DNA of 36,953 bases, taken from contig DASSJN010000236.1 of NCBI GenBank assembly GCA_035691185.1, positions 1 to 36,953 on the forward strand. Direction: 5' to 3'. A model generated the notes under the pieces. The model worked only from the letters and a program-made list of their open reading frames with translations. It was not told where the DNA came from and made no database searches. The DNA comes from RPQJ01 sp035691185. GTDB taxonomy: Bacteria > Pseudomonadota > Gammaproteobacteria > Steroidobacterales > Steroidobacteraceae. Below, piece after piece: positions 8,698 through 16,562 of the stretch. A program made the translations under genes and the position numbers. Every line of letters starts with the position of its first letter. Positions within the stretch are counted from its first letter, which is position 1.

Positions 8698-10791
8698 ATG
8701 AAGTCAGAGGGATCGGCCCGGACACTCGGCGAACGCGCCCGGCTCAGCCTGGAACGCCGGCTGGACCGCGAGCCCACGCGTGCGGAACTGATCGAGAGCA
8801 ACGCACACCTGCAGTTGCTGCTCTCGTCGGTCGCGCAGGCCGTCTGGGAAACGGACGCCGACGGCACGGTGGTCGTCGATTCACCGTCGTGGCGCGCCTA
8901 CACGGGGCAAAGCCGAACGGAATGGCTCGGGGACGGCTGGGCCGACGCCATTCATCCCGACGATCGCGCATACGCCCTGGGCCTGTGGCGCGAGGCCGTG
9001 CGGACGCGGTCGGTCGTCAATGCCGAGTTCCGCCTGCGTCACGCCACGAGCGGGTGGCGCTGGACGAACGTCCGCGCGGCCCCGGTCTTCGCCGCCGACG
9101 GCACGCTGGTCAAGTGGGTCGGCCTGAACATCGACATCGACGCACGCAAACAGGCCGAGGCCGAGCGCCGTGCCGCCGAGGACCGACAGGCGCTGCTGTT
9201 GCGGCTCTCCGACGAACTGCGCTCGCTCGACGACGCGGACGCCCTCCAGCGCACGGCCTGCCGGCTGCTCGGCGAACACCTGCGCGCCGACGGCGTGCAT
9301 TACGGCGAGGTCCGCGCGGAGGACGGCGTGGTCGTCGTCGGCCCCGGCTACGACGGGGACGGCGCGCGCAGCCTGACCGGGACGTATCCGTTCGACAGCT
9401 TCCGCGACACGCCTCGGCTGCTCGAGGGCCGTACCATCGCCGTGGGCGACGTCGCGACGAGCGCCGATCTGTCGGAGACGGCACGGCGAACCTGCCGCGC
9501 GCTGCAGATCGCGTCGTTCGTCACGGCGCCACTGGTGCTCGACGGCAAGCTCGCCTGGACGTTGAGCGTGCTGTCGCGGACGCCGCGCGCGTGGACGAAG
9601 GACGAGGTTTCACTGGTGCGCGAAGCCGGCGAGCGCACCTGGGCCGAGGTCGAGCGGGCGCGCGCGCAGTCGGCGCTCGCGCAGGCGAATCGCCGCAAGG
9701 ACGAGTTCCTCGCGACGCTCGCGCACGAACTGCGCAACCCCCTCGCCCCCATCCGCAACGGCCTGCAGATCGCGCGGCTGTCGAGCCGCAACGACGTCAC
9801 GCTGCAACGGATCGTGGAGATGATGGACCGGCAGCTCGCCCACCTGGCGCGGCTGGTGGACGACCTGCTGGACATCGCTCGCATCAGCGCCGGCAAGATC
9901 GCGCTGCAGCGCAAGGCGGTCGACCTCGTCGACGTGATCGCGCGCAGCATCGAAAGCGTGCGGACGCTGATCGACGAGCACGGGCACGCGCTCGAGGTCG
10001 AGGCACCGGCCGGCGCGGTGATCGTGGACGGCGACCCGCAGCGTCTCGCCCAGGTCTTCACCAACCTGCTGTCCAACGCCGCGAAGTACACCGAGCGCGG
10101 CGGTCGGGTGCAGGTGCGCGTCGAAGCCACGCCCGACGAAGCCGTCGTCCAGGTGATCGACACGGGCATCGGCATTCCCCCCGAGGAACTGCAGCAGGTC
10201 TTCGACCTGTTCTCGCAGGTCCGCCTGCACCACGTCCGCGCCGAAGGCGGCCTCGGCATCGGCCTTGCGCTCGTGCGCAGGCTCGTCGAGATGCACGGGG
10301 GCTCGGTGGCCGCGCACAGTGAGGGTCCGGGTCGCGGCAGCACCCTGACGGTGCGCTTGCCGCGCGTCCAGGTCGAGCCGACGGTCGCCCGCGCGGGCCC
10401 CGTCGCCGAGCCACCGCCGGCCGTGCGCGGCTGCCGCGTCGTGGTGGCCGACGACAACGTCGACGCGGCCGAATCGCTCGGCGTCCTGCTGCGGCTCGAG
10501 GGCCACGCGGTGACGGTCGTGCACGACGGCGAGGCCGCCGTCGCCGCGGCGCGCGACCGGCGACCCGACGCGGTGATCCTCGACCTCGGCATGCCCGGTG
10601 TCGACGGTCTGGAGGCGGCCCGGCGGATTCGTGCCTTGCCCGAGTGTGTCGCAACGCGACTGATCGCACTCACCGGCTGGGGACAGGACGCCGACCGGGA
10701 GCGGACTCGCGCCGCCGGATTCGATCACCACCTCGTGAAGCCGGCCGACCCCGCGCTCGTCGCCGAATTGCTCGGCACGCGCGGCGACTGA
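8698..10791 (+). CDS. Soluble hybrid histidine kinase: PAS-GAF-HisKA-HATPase-REC
   Basis: A cytosolic sensor kinase of about 697 residues with no membrane segment. A PAS domain covers about residues 35-150 (conserved AVWETDADGT and HPDDRAYA), followed by a GAF-like domain at about 165-320. The HisKA helix carries the phospho-accepting H343 in LATLAHELRNPLAP. The ATPase domain shows the N box TNLLSNAAKYTERGG, G1 DTGIGIP and G2 GGLGIGLALV. A C-terminal receiver domain has VVVADDNVDAAES, phospho-acceptor D629 and LVKPADP. It phosphorylates its own receiver; the output partner is not visible, since no DNA-binding protein is adjacent. A GTG at 8644 would add 18 residues that look non-coding. The gene runs tail to tail into a paralogous kinase only 15 bp away. 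The signal is unknown. Confidence 0.9.
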   Translation: MKSEGSARTLGERARLSLERRLDREPTRAELIESNAHLQLLLSSVAQAVWETDADGTVVVDSPSWRAYTGQSRTEWLGDGWADAIHPDDRAYALGLWREAVRTRSVVNAEFRLRHATSGWRWTNVRAAPVFAADGTLVKWVGLNIDIDARKQAEAERRAAEDRQALLLRLSDELRSLDDADALQRTACRLLGEHLRADGVHYGEVRAEDGVVVVGPGYDGDGARSLTGTYPFDSFRDTPRLLEGRTIAVGDVATSADLSETARRTCRALQIASFVTAPLVLDGKLAWTLSVLSRTPRAWTKDEVSLVREAGERTWAEVERARAQSALAQANRRKDEFLATLAHELRNPLAPIRNGLQIARLSSRNDVTLQRIVEMMDRQLAHLARLVDDLLDIARISAGKIALQRKAVDLVDVIARSIESVRTLIDEHGHALEVEAPAGAVIVDGDPQRLAQVFTNLLSNAAKYTERGGRVQVRVEATPDEAVVQVIDTGIGIPPEELQQVFDLFSQVRLHHVRAEGGLGIGLALVRRLVEMHGGSVAAHSEGPGRGSTLTVRLPRVQVEPTVARAGPVAEPPPAVRGCRVVVADDNVDAAESLGVLLRLEGHAVTVVHDGEAAVAAARDRRPDAVILDLGMPGVDGLEAARRIRALPECVATRLIALTGWGQDADRERTRAAGFDHHLVKPADPALVAELLGTRGD

Positions 10792-10806
10792 GCGCTGCAG
10801 GGGGCG

Positions 10807-13191
10807 TCAACTCGCGGCGGCGGTGGCAGTTTCCGACGCGGGCGCCGTCGCGAGGACCTCGACGAGCTGTTCCATCGCGACCGGCTTGACCAGGTGCGCA
10901 TCGAACCCCGCCGCGCGCGAACGGCGACGGTCGTCGTCCTGACCCCAGCCCGTCATGGCGATGACTTTCGTCCGCGCGGCCCAGGGTTCGGCGCGAATCG
11001 CTTTCGCGGCGTCATACCCGTTCATGCCCGGCAGCCCGATGTCCAGCAGCACGACGTCCGGCTGTTCCTCGCGCGCCAGTCGCACGCCCTCGAGCCCGTC
11101 GTGCGCCGTGCGACACTGCATTCCCATCAGGCGCAACAGCATGGCGAGGCTTTCGGCCGCGTCCTCGTTGTCGTCGACGACCAGCACGCGCCGGCCGCCC
11201 GCGACGGTCGGGGCCGGCCCTCGCCCGGCAGGCATGCGGCCGCCCGCGTCGGCCAGCAAGGGCAGGCGGACGACGAACTCGCTGCCGAGGCCGGGCCCGG
11301 CACTGTGGGCCTCGACGCAGCCGCCGTGCAGCTCGACGAGTTGCCGGACCAGCGTCAGCCCGATGCCGAGCCCGCCGCGCGAGCGCTCGAGCGAGCGGTC
11401 GACCTGCGTGAACATGTCGAACACCTTCGGCAGCATCTCGCGCGGGATGCCGATGCCGTTGTCGCGCACGGTCACGGCAATGGCCGATTCGGACCGATGG
11501 GCGACGACCTCGATGCGGCCGCCGTGTGGCGTGTAGCGCGCCGCGTTGTTGAGCAGGTTGCAGAAGACCTGTGACAGGCGCACGAGGTCGCCGTGGACCC
11601 AGAGGGGGCCCGGCGGGAGATCGACGTGCAGTTCATGGCCGAATTGCGCGATCAAGGGCCGGCTCGACTCGATCGCCCCGTTCAGTGCCTCCGCGAACTC
11701 GATGCGCTCGCGCTGCAGCGCGATCTTGCCCGTGCCGATCCGGCTGGTGTCGAGCAGGTCGTCGATCAGGCGCGTCATCTGCTGCATCTGCCGGTCGATC
11801 ACGTCGCGCGCCCACTGCACCTCGGTGGTGGCGGGCCCCTTGAGCTTCAGCACGCCGAGCGCATTGCGCACGGGCGCGAGCGGGTTGCGCAACTCGTGTG
11901 CAAGCGTTGCGAGAAACTCGTCCTTGCGCCGATCCGCTTCACGCAGCGCCTCGATCGCGTAATGCGACTCCGTCACGTCGACGAAGACGCCGACGAAGCG
12001 CACGGCCCGGCCCAGGTCGTCGTAGAAGAATCGCCCCGCGGCCCGGACCCACACGATCGAGCCGTCGGCGCGTCGCGCGCGATACTCCTGGCGGAACAAC
12101 TCGCGGGCAGCCAGCGCCCGCAGCCATTCCTTGCGCACCTGCGGCAGGTCCTCGCGCCATACGACCGATTCCCAGAGCTCCTGTGGCGGCAGGTGCGCCA
12201 TGACCGGGTCGTACCCGAGCATTCGAAAATAACTGTCGGAGCGATTGTTGTCCCCGGTACGCAAGTCGAGGTCCCACGTGCCGGCGTCCCCCGCCGCGAT
12301 GGCGAGCTGCACGCGCTCCTCCGAGGCGAGCAGGTCGGACTCGTGCTTCGCGAGCACCTGCAATCCGCGCCAGAGGATCACGCCCAGCAGCGCAATGAGC
12401 GCGAGCACGAGCAGCGAGGTGCCAAACGAGGTGTCGTAGAACCTCGCGCGCTCGCCCATGAGCGTGATCCAGCCCAGCAGGATCGGCGCGACGACGACGG
12501 CCGGGACGGCCCGGCGCGCGACGACTCCGACCGCGCTCGGCGAGATCAGCCAGCGCATCGGCCGGTGCTCGGGGTGCAACGCGATCACGCCCATCGACAG
12601 GGTGACGACGAACCACGCCGTCTGCATCGCGATCGCGGTGGCACGCGGCACGGTGAACAGCACGTCGGCGCCGTACAGGTAGCCGGTGATCGAAAGCACA
12701 CCCAGGCCGAAGGTGGCCAGCGCCATCAACGGCACGCGCCGGCGCAGGTGCCGCGGAGCCAGGCCAGAGAGGACCAGCGCCACGCCCAGAAGCGTCAGCG
12801 AGATGCTGCCGGGGATGCCCATGCGACCGACGTACGCGAGCCCGCCCCGACCCCACGGGCGATCGAACGTCAGCAAGGTGTCGATGCCGAGGCCAGTGCC
12901 TGAAATCCACTGGAACAGCGTCGCCGTGCCCAGCGCCGCGACGAGGAGGCCCAACACCGCTCCCGTGCGACGCCAGCCCAGCGCGAGAAGTACCAGCGCC
13001 AGTCCGGCGCCCGCGACGCCGACGGCCGTGTTCGGCTGGGTCGAGAGGCCATTGCCGAACCAGTCGGTCAGTCGAGGAACGTCCAGTACCCAGCCCAGCA
13101 ACGACAAGGCGCCGCCGAAGGCGGCGACCGCCCCGAGGGACGCCGAAAGGATCCGGGGCCAGCGGGAACTGGTTCTTGTCGTTGCCGGCAT
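10807..13191 (-). CDS. Membrane hybrid histidine kinase: 8 TM-PAS-HisKA-HATPase-REC
   Basis: A 794-residue inner-membrane sensor kinase. About eight hydrophobic helices fill residues 14-290, with no large periplasmic domain, so the membrane part itself probably senses. A PAS domain follows at about 295-415 (GDAGTWDLDLRTG, ending FVGVFVDVTE). H432 in LATLAHELRNPLAP is the phosphorylated residue. CNLLNNAARYTPHGG, DNGIGIP and GGLGIGLTLV mark the ATPase. The C-terminal receiver has VLVVDDNEDAAES and phospho-acceptor D717. Its kinase and receiver parts closely match the facing gene at 8698, including RRKDEFLATLAHELRNPLAP and a TGWGQD-RAAGFD-HLVKP run. The two kinases are therefore paralogues with different sensor ends. 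It diverges from gnd across about 147 bp. Confidence 0.9.
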   Translation of the reverse strand: MPATTRTSSRWPRILSASLGAVAAFGGALSLLGWVLDVPRLTDWFGNGLSTQPNTAVGVAGAGLALVLLALGWRRTGAVLGLLVAALGTATLFQWISGTGLGIDTLLTFDRPWGRGGLAYVGRMGIPGSISLTLLGVALVLSGLAPRHLRRRVPLMALATFGLGVLSITGYLYGADVLFTVPRATAIAMQTAWFVVTLSMGVIALHPEHRPMRWLISPSAVGVVARRAVPAVVVAPILLGWITLMGERARFYDTSFGTSLLVLALIALLGVILWRGLQVLAKHESDLLASEERVQLAIAAGDAGTWDLDLRTGDNNRSDSYFRMLGYDPVMAHLPPQELWESVVWREDLPQVRKEWLRALAARELFRQEYRARRADGSIVWVRAAGRFFYDDLGRAVRFVGVFVDVTESHYAIEALREADRRKDEFLATLAHELRNPLAPVRNALGVLKLKGPATTEVQWARDVIDRQMQQMTRLIDDLLDTSRIGTGKIALQRERIEFAEALNGAIESSRPLIAQFGHELHVDLPPGPLWVHGDLVRLSQVFCNLLNNAARYTPHGGRIEVVAHRSESAIAVTVRDNGIGIPREMLPKVFDMFTQVDRSLERSRGGLGIGLTLVRQLVELHGGCVEAHSAGPGLGSEFVVRLPLLADAGGRMPAGRGPAPTVAGGRRVLVVDDNEDAAESLAMLLRLMGMQCRTAHDGLEGVRLAREEQPDVVLLDIGLPGMNGYDAAKAIRAEPWAARTKVIAMTGWGQDDDRRRSRAAGFDAHLVKPVAMEQLVEVLATAPASETATAAAS

Positions 13192-13338
13192 GGGGCCAAT
13201 GATGCTCCCATGCCCGGTTCGTCGGCTATGTCAGCGGAGGACTACGCGACTCGGCCACGAAGACGGCTGATTCCGGCCCTTGTCCGGCCCGCAGCGACGG
13301 GCGACCATCGCGGCCTCCCTCCGGAGCACCGGGACAAG

Positions 13339-14253
13339 ATGAACGTCACGCTGGGCATGGTCGGACTGGGCCGCATGGGCGGGAACATGGGTCGTCGCCT
13401 CGCGCGGGCCGGTCACACCGTGGTTGCGTGGGATCGCGCCGAGGCCGCGCGCGCCGCGCTGGCCGACGAGTCCGGCGTCGTGGCGGCGGCCACGCTGCCG
13501 GAACTTGCGACGAGAGTCCCGGCGCCGAGGATCGTCTGGCTGATGCTTCCGGCCGGCGCGCCGACCGAAGACACGCTGCACGCCCTGATTCCCTTGCTCG
13601 GGCGCGGCGACGTCGTCGTCGATGGCGCCAACGCGCTGTACCGGGACAGCCAGCGCCACGCACTGGAGCTCGCAAGGCACGAAATCGGCTTCGTCGATGC
13701 GGGCGTGTCGGGCGGCGTGTGGGGGCTCGGGAACGGTTACGGACTCATGGTCGGCGGCGAGCCCGCGGCGGTGCACGCCGTCGAGCCGGTGTTGCGCGCG
13801 CTGGCGCCGTCGCCGGAACGTGGCTGGGTGCACTGCGGCCCGGCCGGCGCCGGGCATTTCGCCAAGATGGTCCACAACGCCATCGAGTACGGGATGATGC
13901 AGGCGTACGCCGAGGGCTTCGCGCTGCTGCGCGCCAAGACCGAACTCGCGCTCGACGTGCCGAGCATCGCGGAAGCCTGGCGTCACGGCACGGTGATCCG
14001 CTCCTGGTTGCTCGACCTCACCGCCGAATTCCTCGCCGAGGATGCCGACCTCGCGTCGATTGCGCCCTGCGTCGCCGATTCCGGCGAAGGCCGCTGGGCT
14101 GCGCACGAGTCGATCGACCTCGGCGTCCCGACGCCCGTCATGACGCTCGCGCTCATGGAACGGTTCACGAGCCAGGGGCGAGCCGACTACGCGAACCGGC
14201 TGCTCGCCCGCATGCGTCAGGCCTTCGGCGGCCACGCGGTCAAGCAGGGGTAG
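13339..14253 (+). CDS. gnd: 6-phosphogluconate dehydrogenase, short (NAD-type) form
   Basis: A 304-residue oxidative decarboxylase converting 6-phosphogluconate to ribulose 5-phosphate. The Rossmann motif GLGRMGGNMGRRLARAGH is at the N-terminus. Substrate-binding GVSGGVWGLGNGYGLMVGG lies in the middle, and HFAKMVHNAIEYGMMQ carries the catalytic lysine and the conserved HN. GVPTPVMTLALMERF follows near the end. At about 300 residues it belongs to the short group, often NAD-preferring, unlike the roughly 470-residue NADP enzymes; cofactor choice is inferred from length. The frame is open from 13210, but the extra 43 residues are not family-like, and ATG 13339 starts right at the Rossmann fold. 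Its last 14 bp overlap the end of pgl on the other strand, which joins gnd physically to zwf-pgl. Confidence 0.93.
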   Translation: MNVTLGMVGLGRMGGNMGRRLARAGHTVVAWDRAEAARAALADESGVVAAATLPELATRVPAPRIVWLMLPAGAPTEDTLHALIPLLGRGDVVVDGANALYRDSQRHALELARHEIGFVDAGVSGGVWGLGNGYGLMVGGEPAAVHAVEPVLRALAPSPERGWVHCGPAGAGHFAKMVHNAIEYGMMQAYAEGFALLRAKTELALDVPSIAEAWRHGTVIRSWLLDLTAEFLAEDADLASIAPCVADSGEGRWAAHESIDLGVPTPVMTLALMERFTSQGRADYANRLLARMRQAFGGHAVKQG

Positions 14254-14947
14254 TCCCCACCTCTCCCGGCGCGGCCGCGCGGTCGGCGACCACGACGCTG
14301 TGCTCGCGCGCGACGCGCACGGCCGGCGACGTCCCCGTGCCGTCGAGCAGTTCGGCGAGCGCGCGCGCCTTGGTCGGTCCGGTGACGAGCCACAACCGCT
14401 CGCGCGAGCGTTGCAGCACGCGATACGTCAGCGTCATCCGGCGCGTGCCCTGGTACGGCCGCGTGGTCGCCACGTCGCGATCGACGACCTCCAGCACCGG
14501 GTCGTGCGGCACGAGCGAGGCCGTGTGACCGTCGTCGCCGAGCCCTAGCTGCACGATGTCGAGGCGACCCTCCGCCCCGAGGCGCCCGGCGAGCAACGCG
14601 CCATAATCGTCCGCCGCCCGCTCGAGATCGTCGCGCTCGACCGGCATCGCCAGCAGGTTGTCGCGCGGCAGCGAGCCCGCGTCGACCAGCGTCGCCTGCA
14701 GGGTCGCGAGGTTGCGACGCGGGTCGGCGGCCGCAACGCAGCGCTCGTCCACCTGCGCCACGACGATCGACGTCCAGGGCAGCGGCGCAGCGGCGAAGTG
14801 CTCGAACGCGCGCCGCGGCGAGCGGCCGCCGCTCAGGGCGATGCACGCATTGCGCCGCTCGGCCAACGCCGCGGCGCAGGCGCGGGCAAGTTCACCCGCC
14901 GCGCATCGGGCGGCTTCTTCCGCGTCCTGCGCGACTATCAGCCGCAC
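14240..14947 (-). CDS. pgl: 6-phosphogluconolactonase
   Basis: A 235-residue enzyme of the DevB/Pgl family, which hydrolyses 6-phosphogluconolactone to 6-phosphogluconate, the second step of the oxidative pentose phosphate route. Family motifs are IALSGGRSPRRAFEHF near residue 40, QVDERCV near 70 and QLGLGDDGHTASLVP near 130. The start is a GTG at 14945-14947 that overlaps the end of zwf by 10 bp (GTGCGGCTGA), a classic translational-coupling arrangement. No family-like sequence lies upstream in this frame. The 3' end overlaps that of gnd by 14 bp. Confidence 0.93.
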   Translation of the reverse strand: MRLIVAQDAEEAARCAAGELARACAAALAERRNACIALSGGRSPRRAFEHFAAAPLPWTSIVVAQVDERCVAAADPRRNLATLQATLVDAGSLPRDNLLAMPVERDDLERAADDYGALLAGRLGAEGRLDIVQLGLGDDGHTASLVPHDPVLEVVDRDVATTRPYQGTRRMTLTYRVLQRSRERLWLVTGPTKARALAELLDGTGTSPAVRVAREHSVVVADRAAAPGEVGTTPA

Positions 14948-16344
14948 GGCGGCAGCAGCGCGGTGTCGGAAGGCGGGTCGTACCAGCCGCCGTGGCGGTC
15001 GACCATGCGCACCGCGGTCGCCGGGCCCCACGTCCCGGGGGCGTACGGCTCGGCCTGCGGCCCGCTCGCGAGCAGGCGGTCGACGATGCTCCATGCGACC
15101 TCGACCGAGTCCTGCCGTGCGAAGAGGCTCGCATCGCCGCGCAGCGCATCGCCGAGCAGGCGCTCGTAGGGCAGCATTTCGTCGGCGTGCGCGTTGCACG
15201 CGAACAACTCCGTCTCCTGGCCCACCATCGCCTCGCCCGCGGACTTGGTGCGCGCGCCGAGCGCGATTGCGACGCGATCGGGCCCGAGCCGGAAACGCAG
15301 ATAATTCGTGCGCGGCGGCAAGGGCTCGTCGAACAAGCGCTGCGGCGGCCGCCTGAACGTCGCCATGACTTCGGTGGCCGTCACCGGCAGGCGCTTGCCG
15401 GTACGCACGAAGAACGGCACGCCGGCCCAGCGCCACGAGTCGATCTCGAAGCGCAGCGCGGCGTACGTTTCGACGTCCGAACTGGCGTGCACGCCCGGCT
15501 CGCCGCGATAGCCGGCGTACTGGCCGCGCACGATGTCGCGACGCTCGGGTGCGCGCACGGCCCGCAACACTTTCATCTTCTCGTCGCGCATCGCCTCCGC
15601 CCCGGTTCCCACCGGCGGCTCCATCGCGAGGATCGCGAGCACCTGCAGCAGATGGTTCTGCACGACGTCGCGCACGGCGCCGAGTTCCTCGTAGAGCCGC
15701 CCGCGTCCTTCTACCCCGAACTGCTCCGCCATCGTGATCTGCACGTGCTCGACGTGCGTGCGGTTCCAGATCGGTTCGACGAAGGCGTTGGCGAAACGGA
15801 AATAGAGCAGGTTCTGCACCGGCTCCTTGCCGAGGAAATGGTCGATCCGGTAGATCGAGTGCTCGTCGAACACCTGGTGCAACGCGCGATTGATCGTCTG
15901 CGCGCTCGGCAGGTCGCGCCCGAGCGGCTTCTCGACGACGACGCGCGCATTGCTTGCGCAACCGGACGCGCCGAGCTTCCCGGCCACGGCTGCAAACAGG
16001 CTCGGCGGGATTGCAAGGTAATGGCACGGCCGCTGCGCCGTGCCGAGGGCCTCCCGCAGCGCGACGAACGTCGCGTCCTCGCGATAGTCGCCGTCGACGT
16101 AGCGGAACTTCGCCTCCAGCCGGCGCAACGCCGCGGCGTCGGTCGTGTCGCCGTGCCGGGCCAGGCTCGCCCGCATGCGCTCGACGACATCCGCCGCCGC
16201 GAGGCCGCCGCGGGCGACGCCCACGACGACGTCGGGGAGCCGGCCGCGTCGCTCGAGATTCTCGAGCGCCGGAAAAATCTTCTTGAACGCCAGGTCTCCG
16301 GTGATGCCGAAGACGACCAGCGCGTCGGAATAATCGCCGTTCAT
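14938..16344 (-). CDS. zwf: Glucose-6-phosphate 1-dehydrogenase
   Basis: A 468-residue cytosolic enzyme oxidising glucose 6-phosphate to the lactone with NADP+ or NAD+. The N-terminal cofactor motif is GITGDLAFKKIFPALENL, shortly followed by VVGVARGG. The active-site signature RIDHFLGKEPVQNLLYFRFAN is present with its catalytic His-Lys, followed by ITMAEQFGVEGRGRLYEE. The C-terminal part includes PFFVRTGKRLPVTATEV. Length is a little under the common 485-495, with no gap in the conserved blocks. It is the first gene of a zwf-pgl pair with overlapping reading frames. It diverges from norZ across 218 bp that contain a DNR-type box, so NADPH supply could in principle be tied to nitrogen-oxide respiration. 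That link is inference. Confidence 0.95.
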   Translation of the reverse strand: MNGDYSDALVVFGITGDLAFKKIFPALENLERRGRLPDVVVGVARGGLAAADVVERMRASLARHGDTTDAAALRRLEAKFRYVDGDYREDATFVALREALGTAQRPCHYLAIPPSLFAAVAGKLGASGCASNARVVVEKPLGRDLPSAQTINRALHQVFDEHSIYRIDHFLGKEPVQNLLYFRFANAFVEPIWNRTHVEHVQITMAEQFGVEGRGRLYEELGAVRDVVQNHLLQVLAILAMEPPVGTGAEAMRDEKMKVLRAVRAPERRDIVRGQYAGYRGEPGVHASSDVETYAALRFEIDSWRWAGVPFFVRTGKRLPVTATEVMATFRRPPQRLFDEPLPPRTNYLRFRLGPDRVAIALGARTKSAGEAMVGQETELFACNAHADEMLPYERLLGDALRGDASLFARQDSVEVAWSIVDRLLASGPQAEPYAPGTWGPATAVRMVDRHGGWYDPPSDTALLPPCG

Positions 16345-16474
16345 GCCTGCAATCCCTGCCGTTGCGCGGCGGTCACGGGTCGAGCATATCGGCGGCGCCC
16401 CGTCTCGTCACGGCACATCCGACGACCGCGCCGGCGCTGCCTGCGGCGATTACGTACCCCGGTGCAGGATGCAA

Positions 16475-16516
16475 TTGACCTCGGTCAAGGCGAGCGGGAT
16501 GGGCGCCGGCCACCAT
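16475..16516 (+). promoter_or_regulatory. DNR-type box and -10 of norZ
   Basis: TTGACCTCGGTCAA at 16475-16488 is a perfect TTGA-N6-TCAA palindrome centred at 16481.5. Class II spacing predicts a start near 16523 and a -10 at 16511-16516, which reads CACCAT (3 of 6 consensus positions). norZ begins at 16563, giving a leader of about 40 nt. The half-sites (TTGAC/GTCAA form) are closer to those described for DNR/NNR regulators than to the FNR form TTGAT/ATCAA. Confidence 0.75.
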
Positions 16517-16562
16517 TCGTGCCGAGCCGCGGCAAGACCGCGGACCGTCATGGAGTAACGCA

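Noticed and set aside
14240..16027. 595-codon frame that would fuse extra sequence to pgl
   Set aside because: Only the last 235 codons look like Pgl. The upstream part is a shadow of zwf. The GTG at 14947 overlapping the zwf stop explains the real start.
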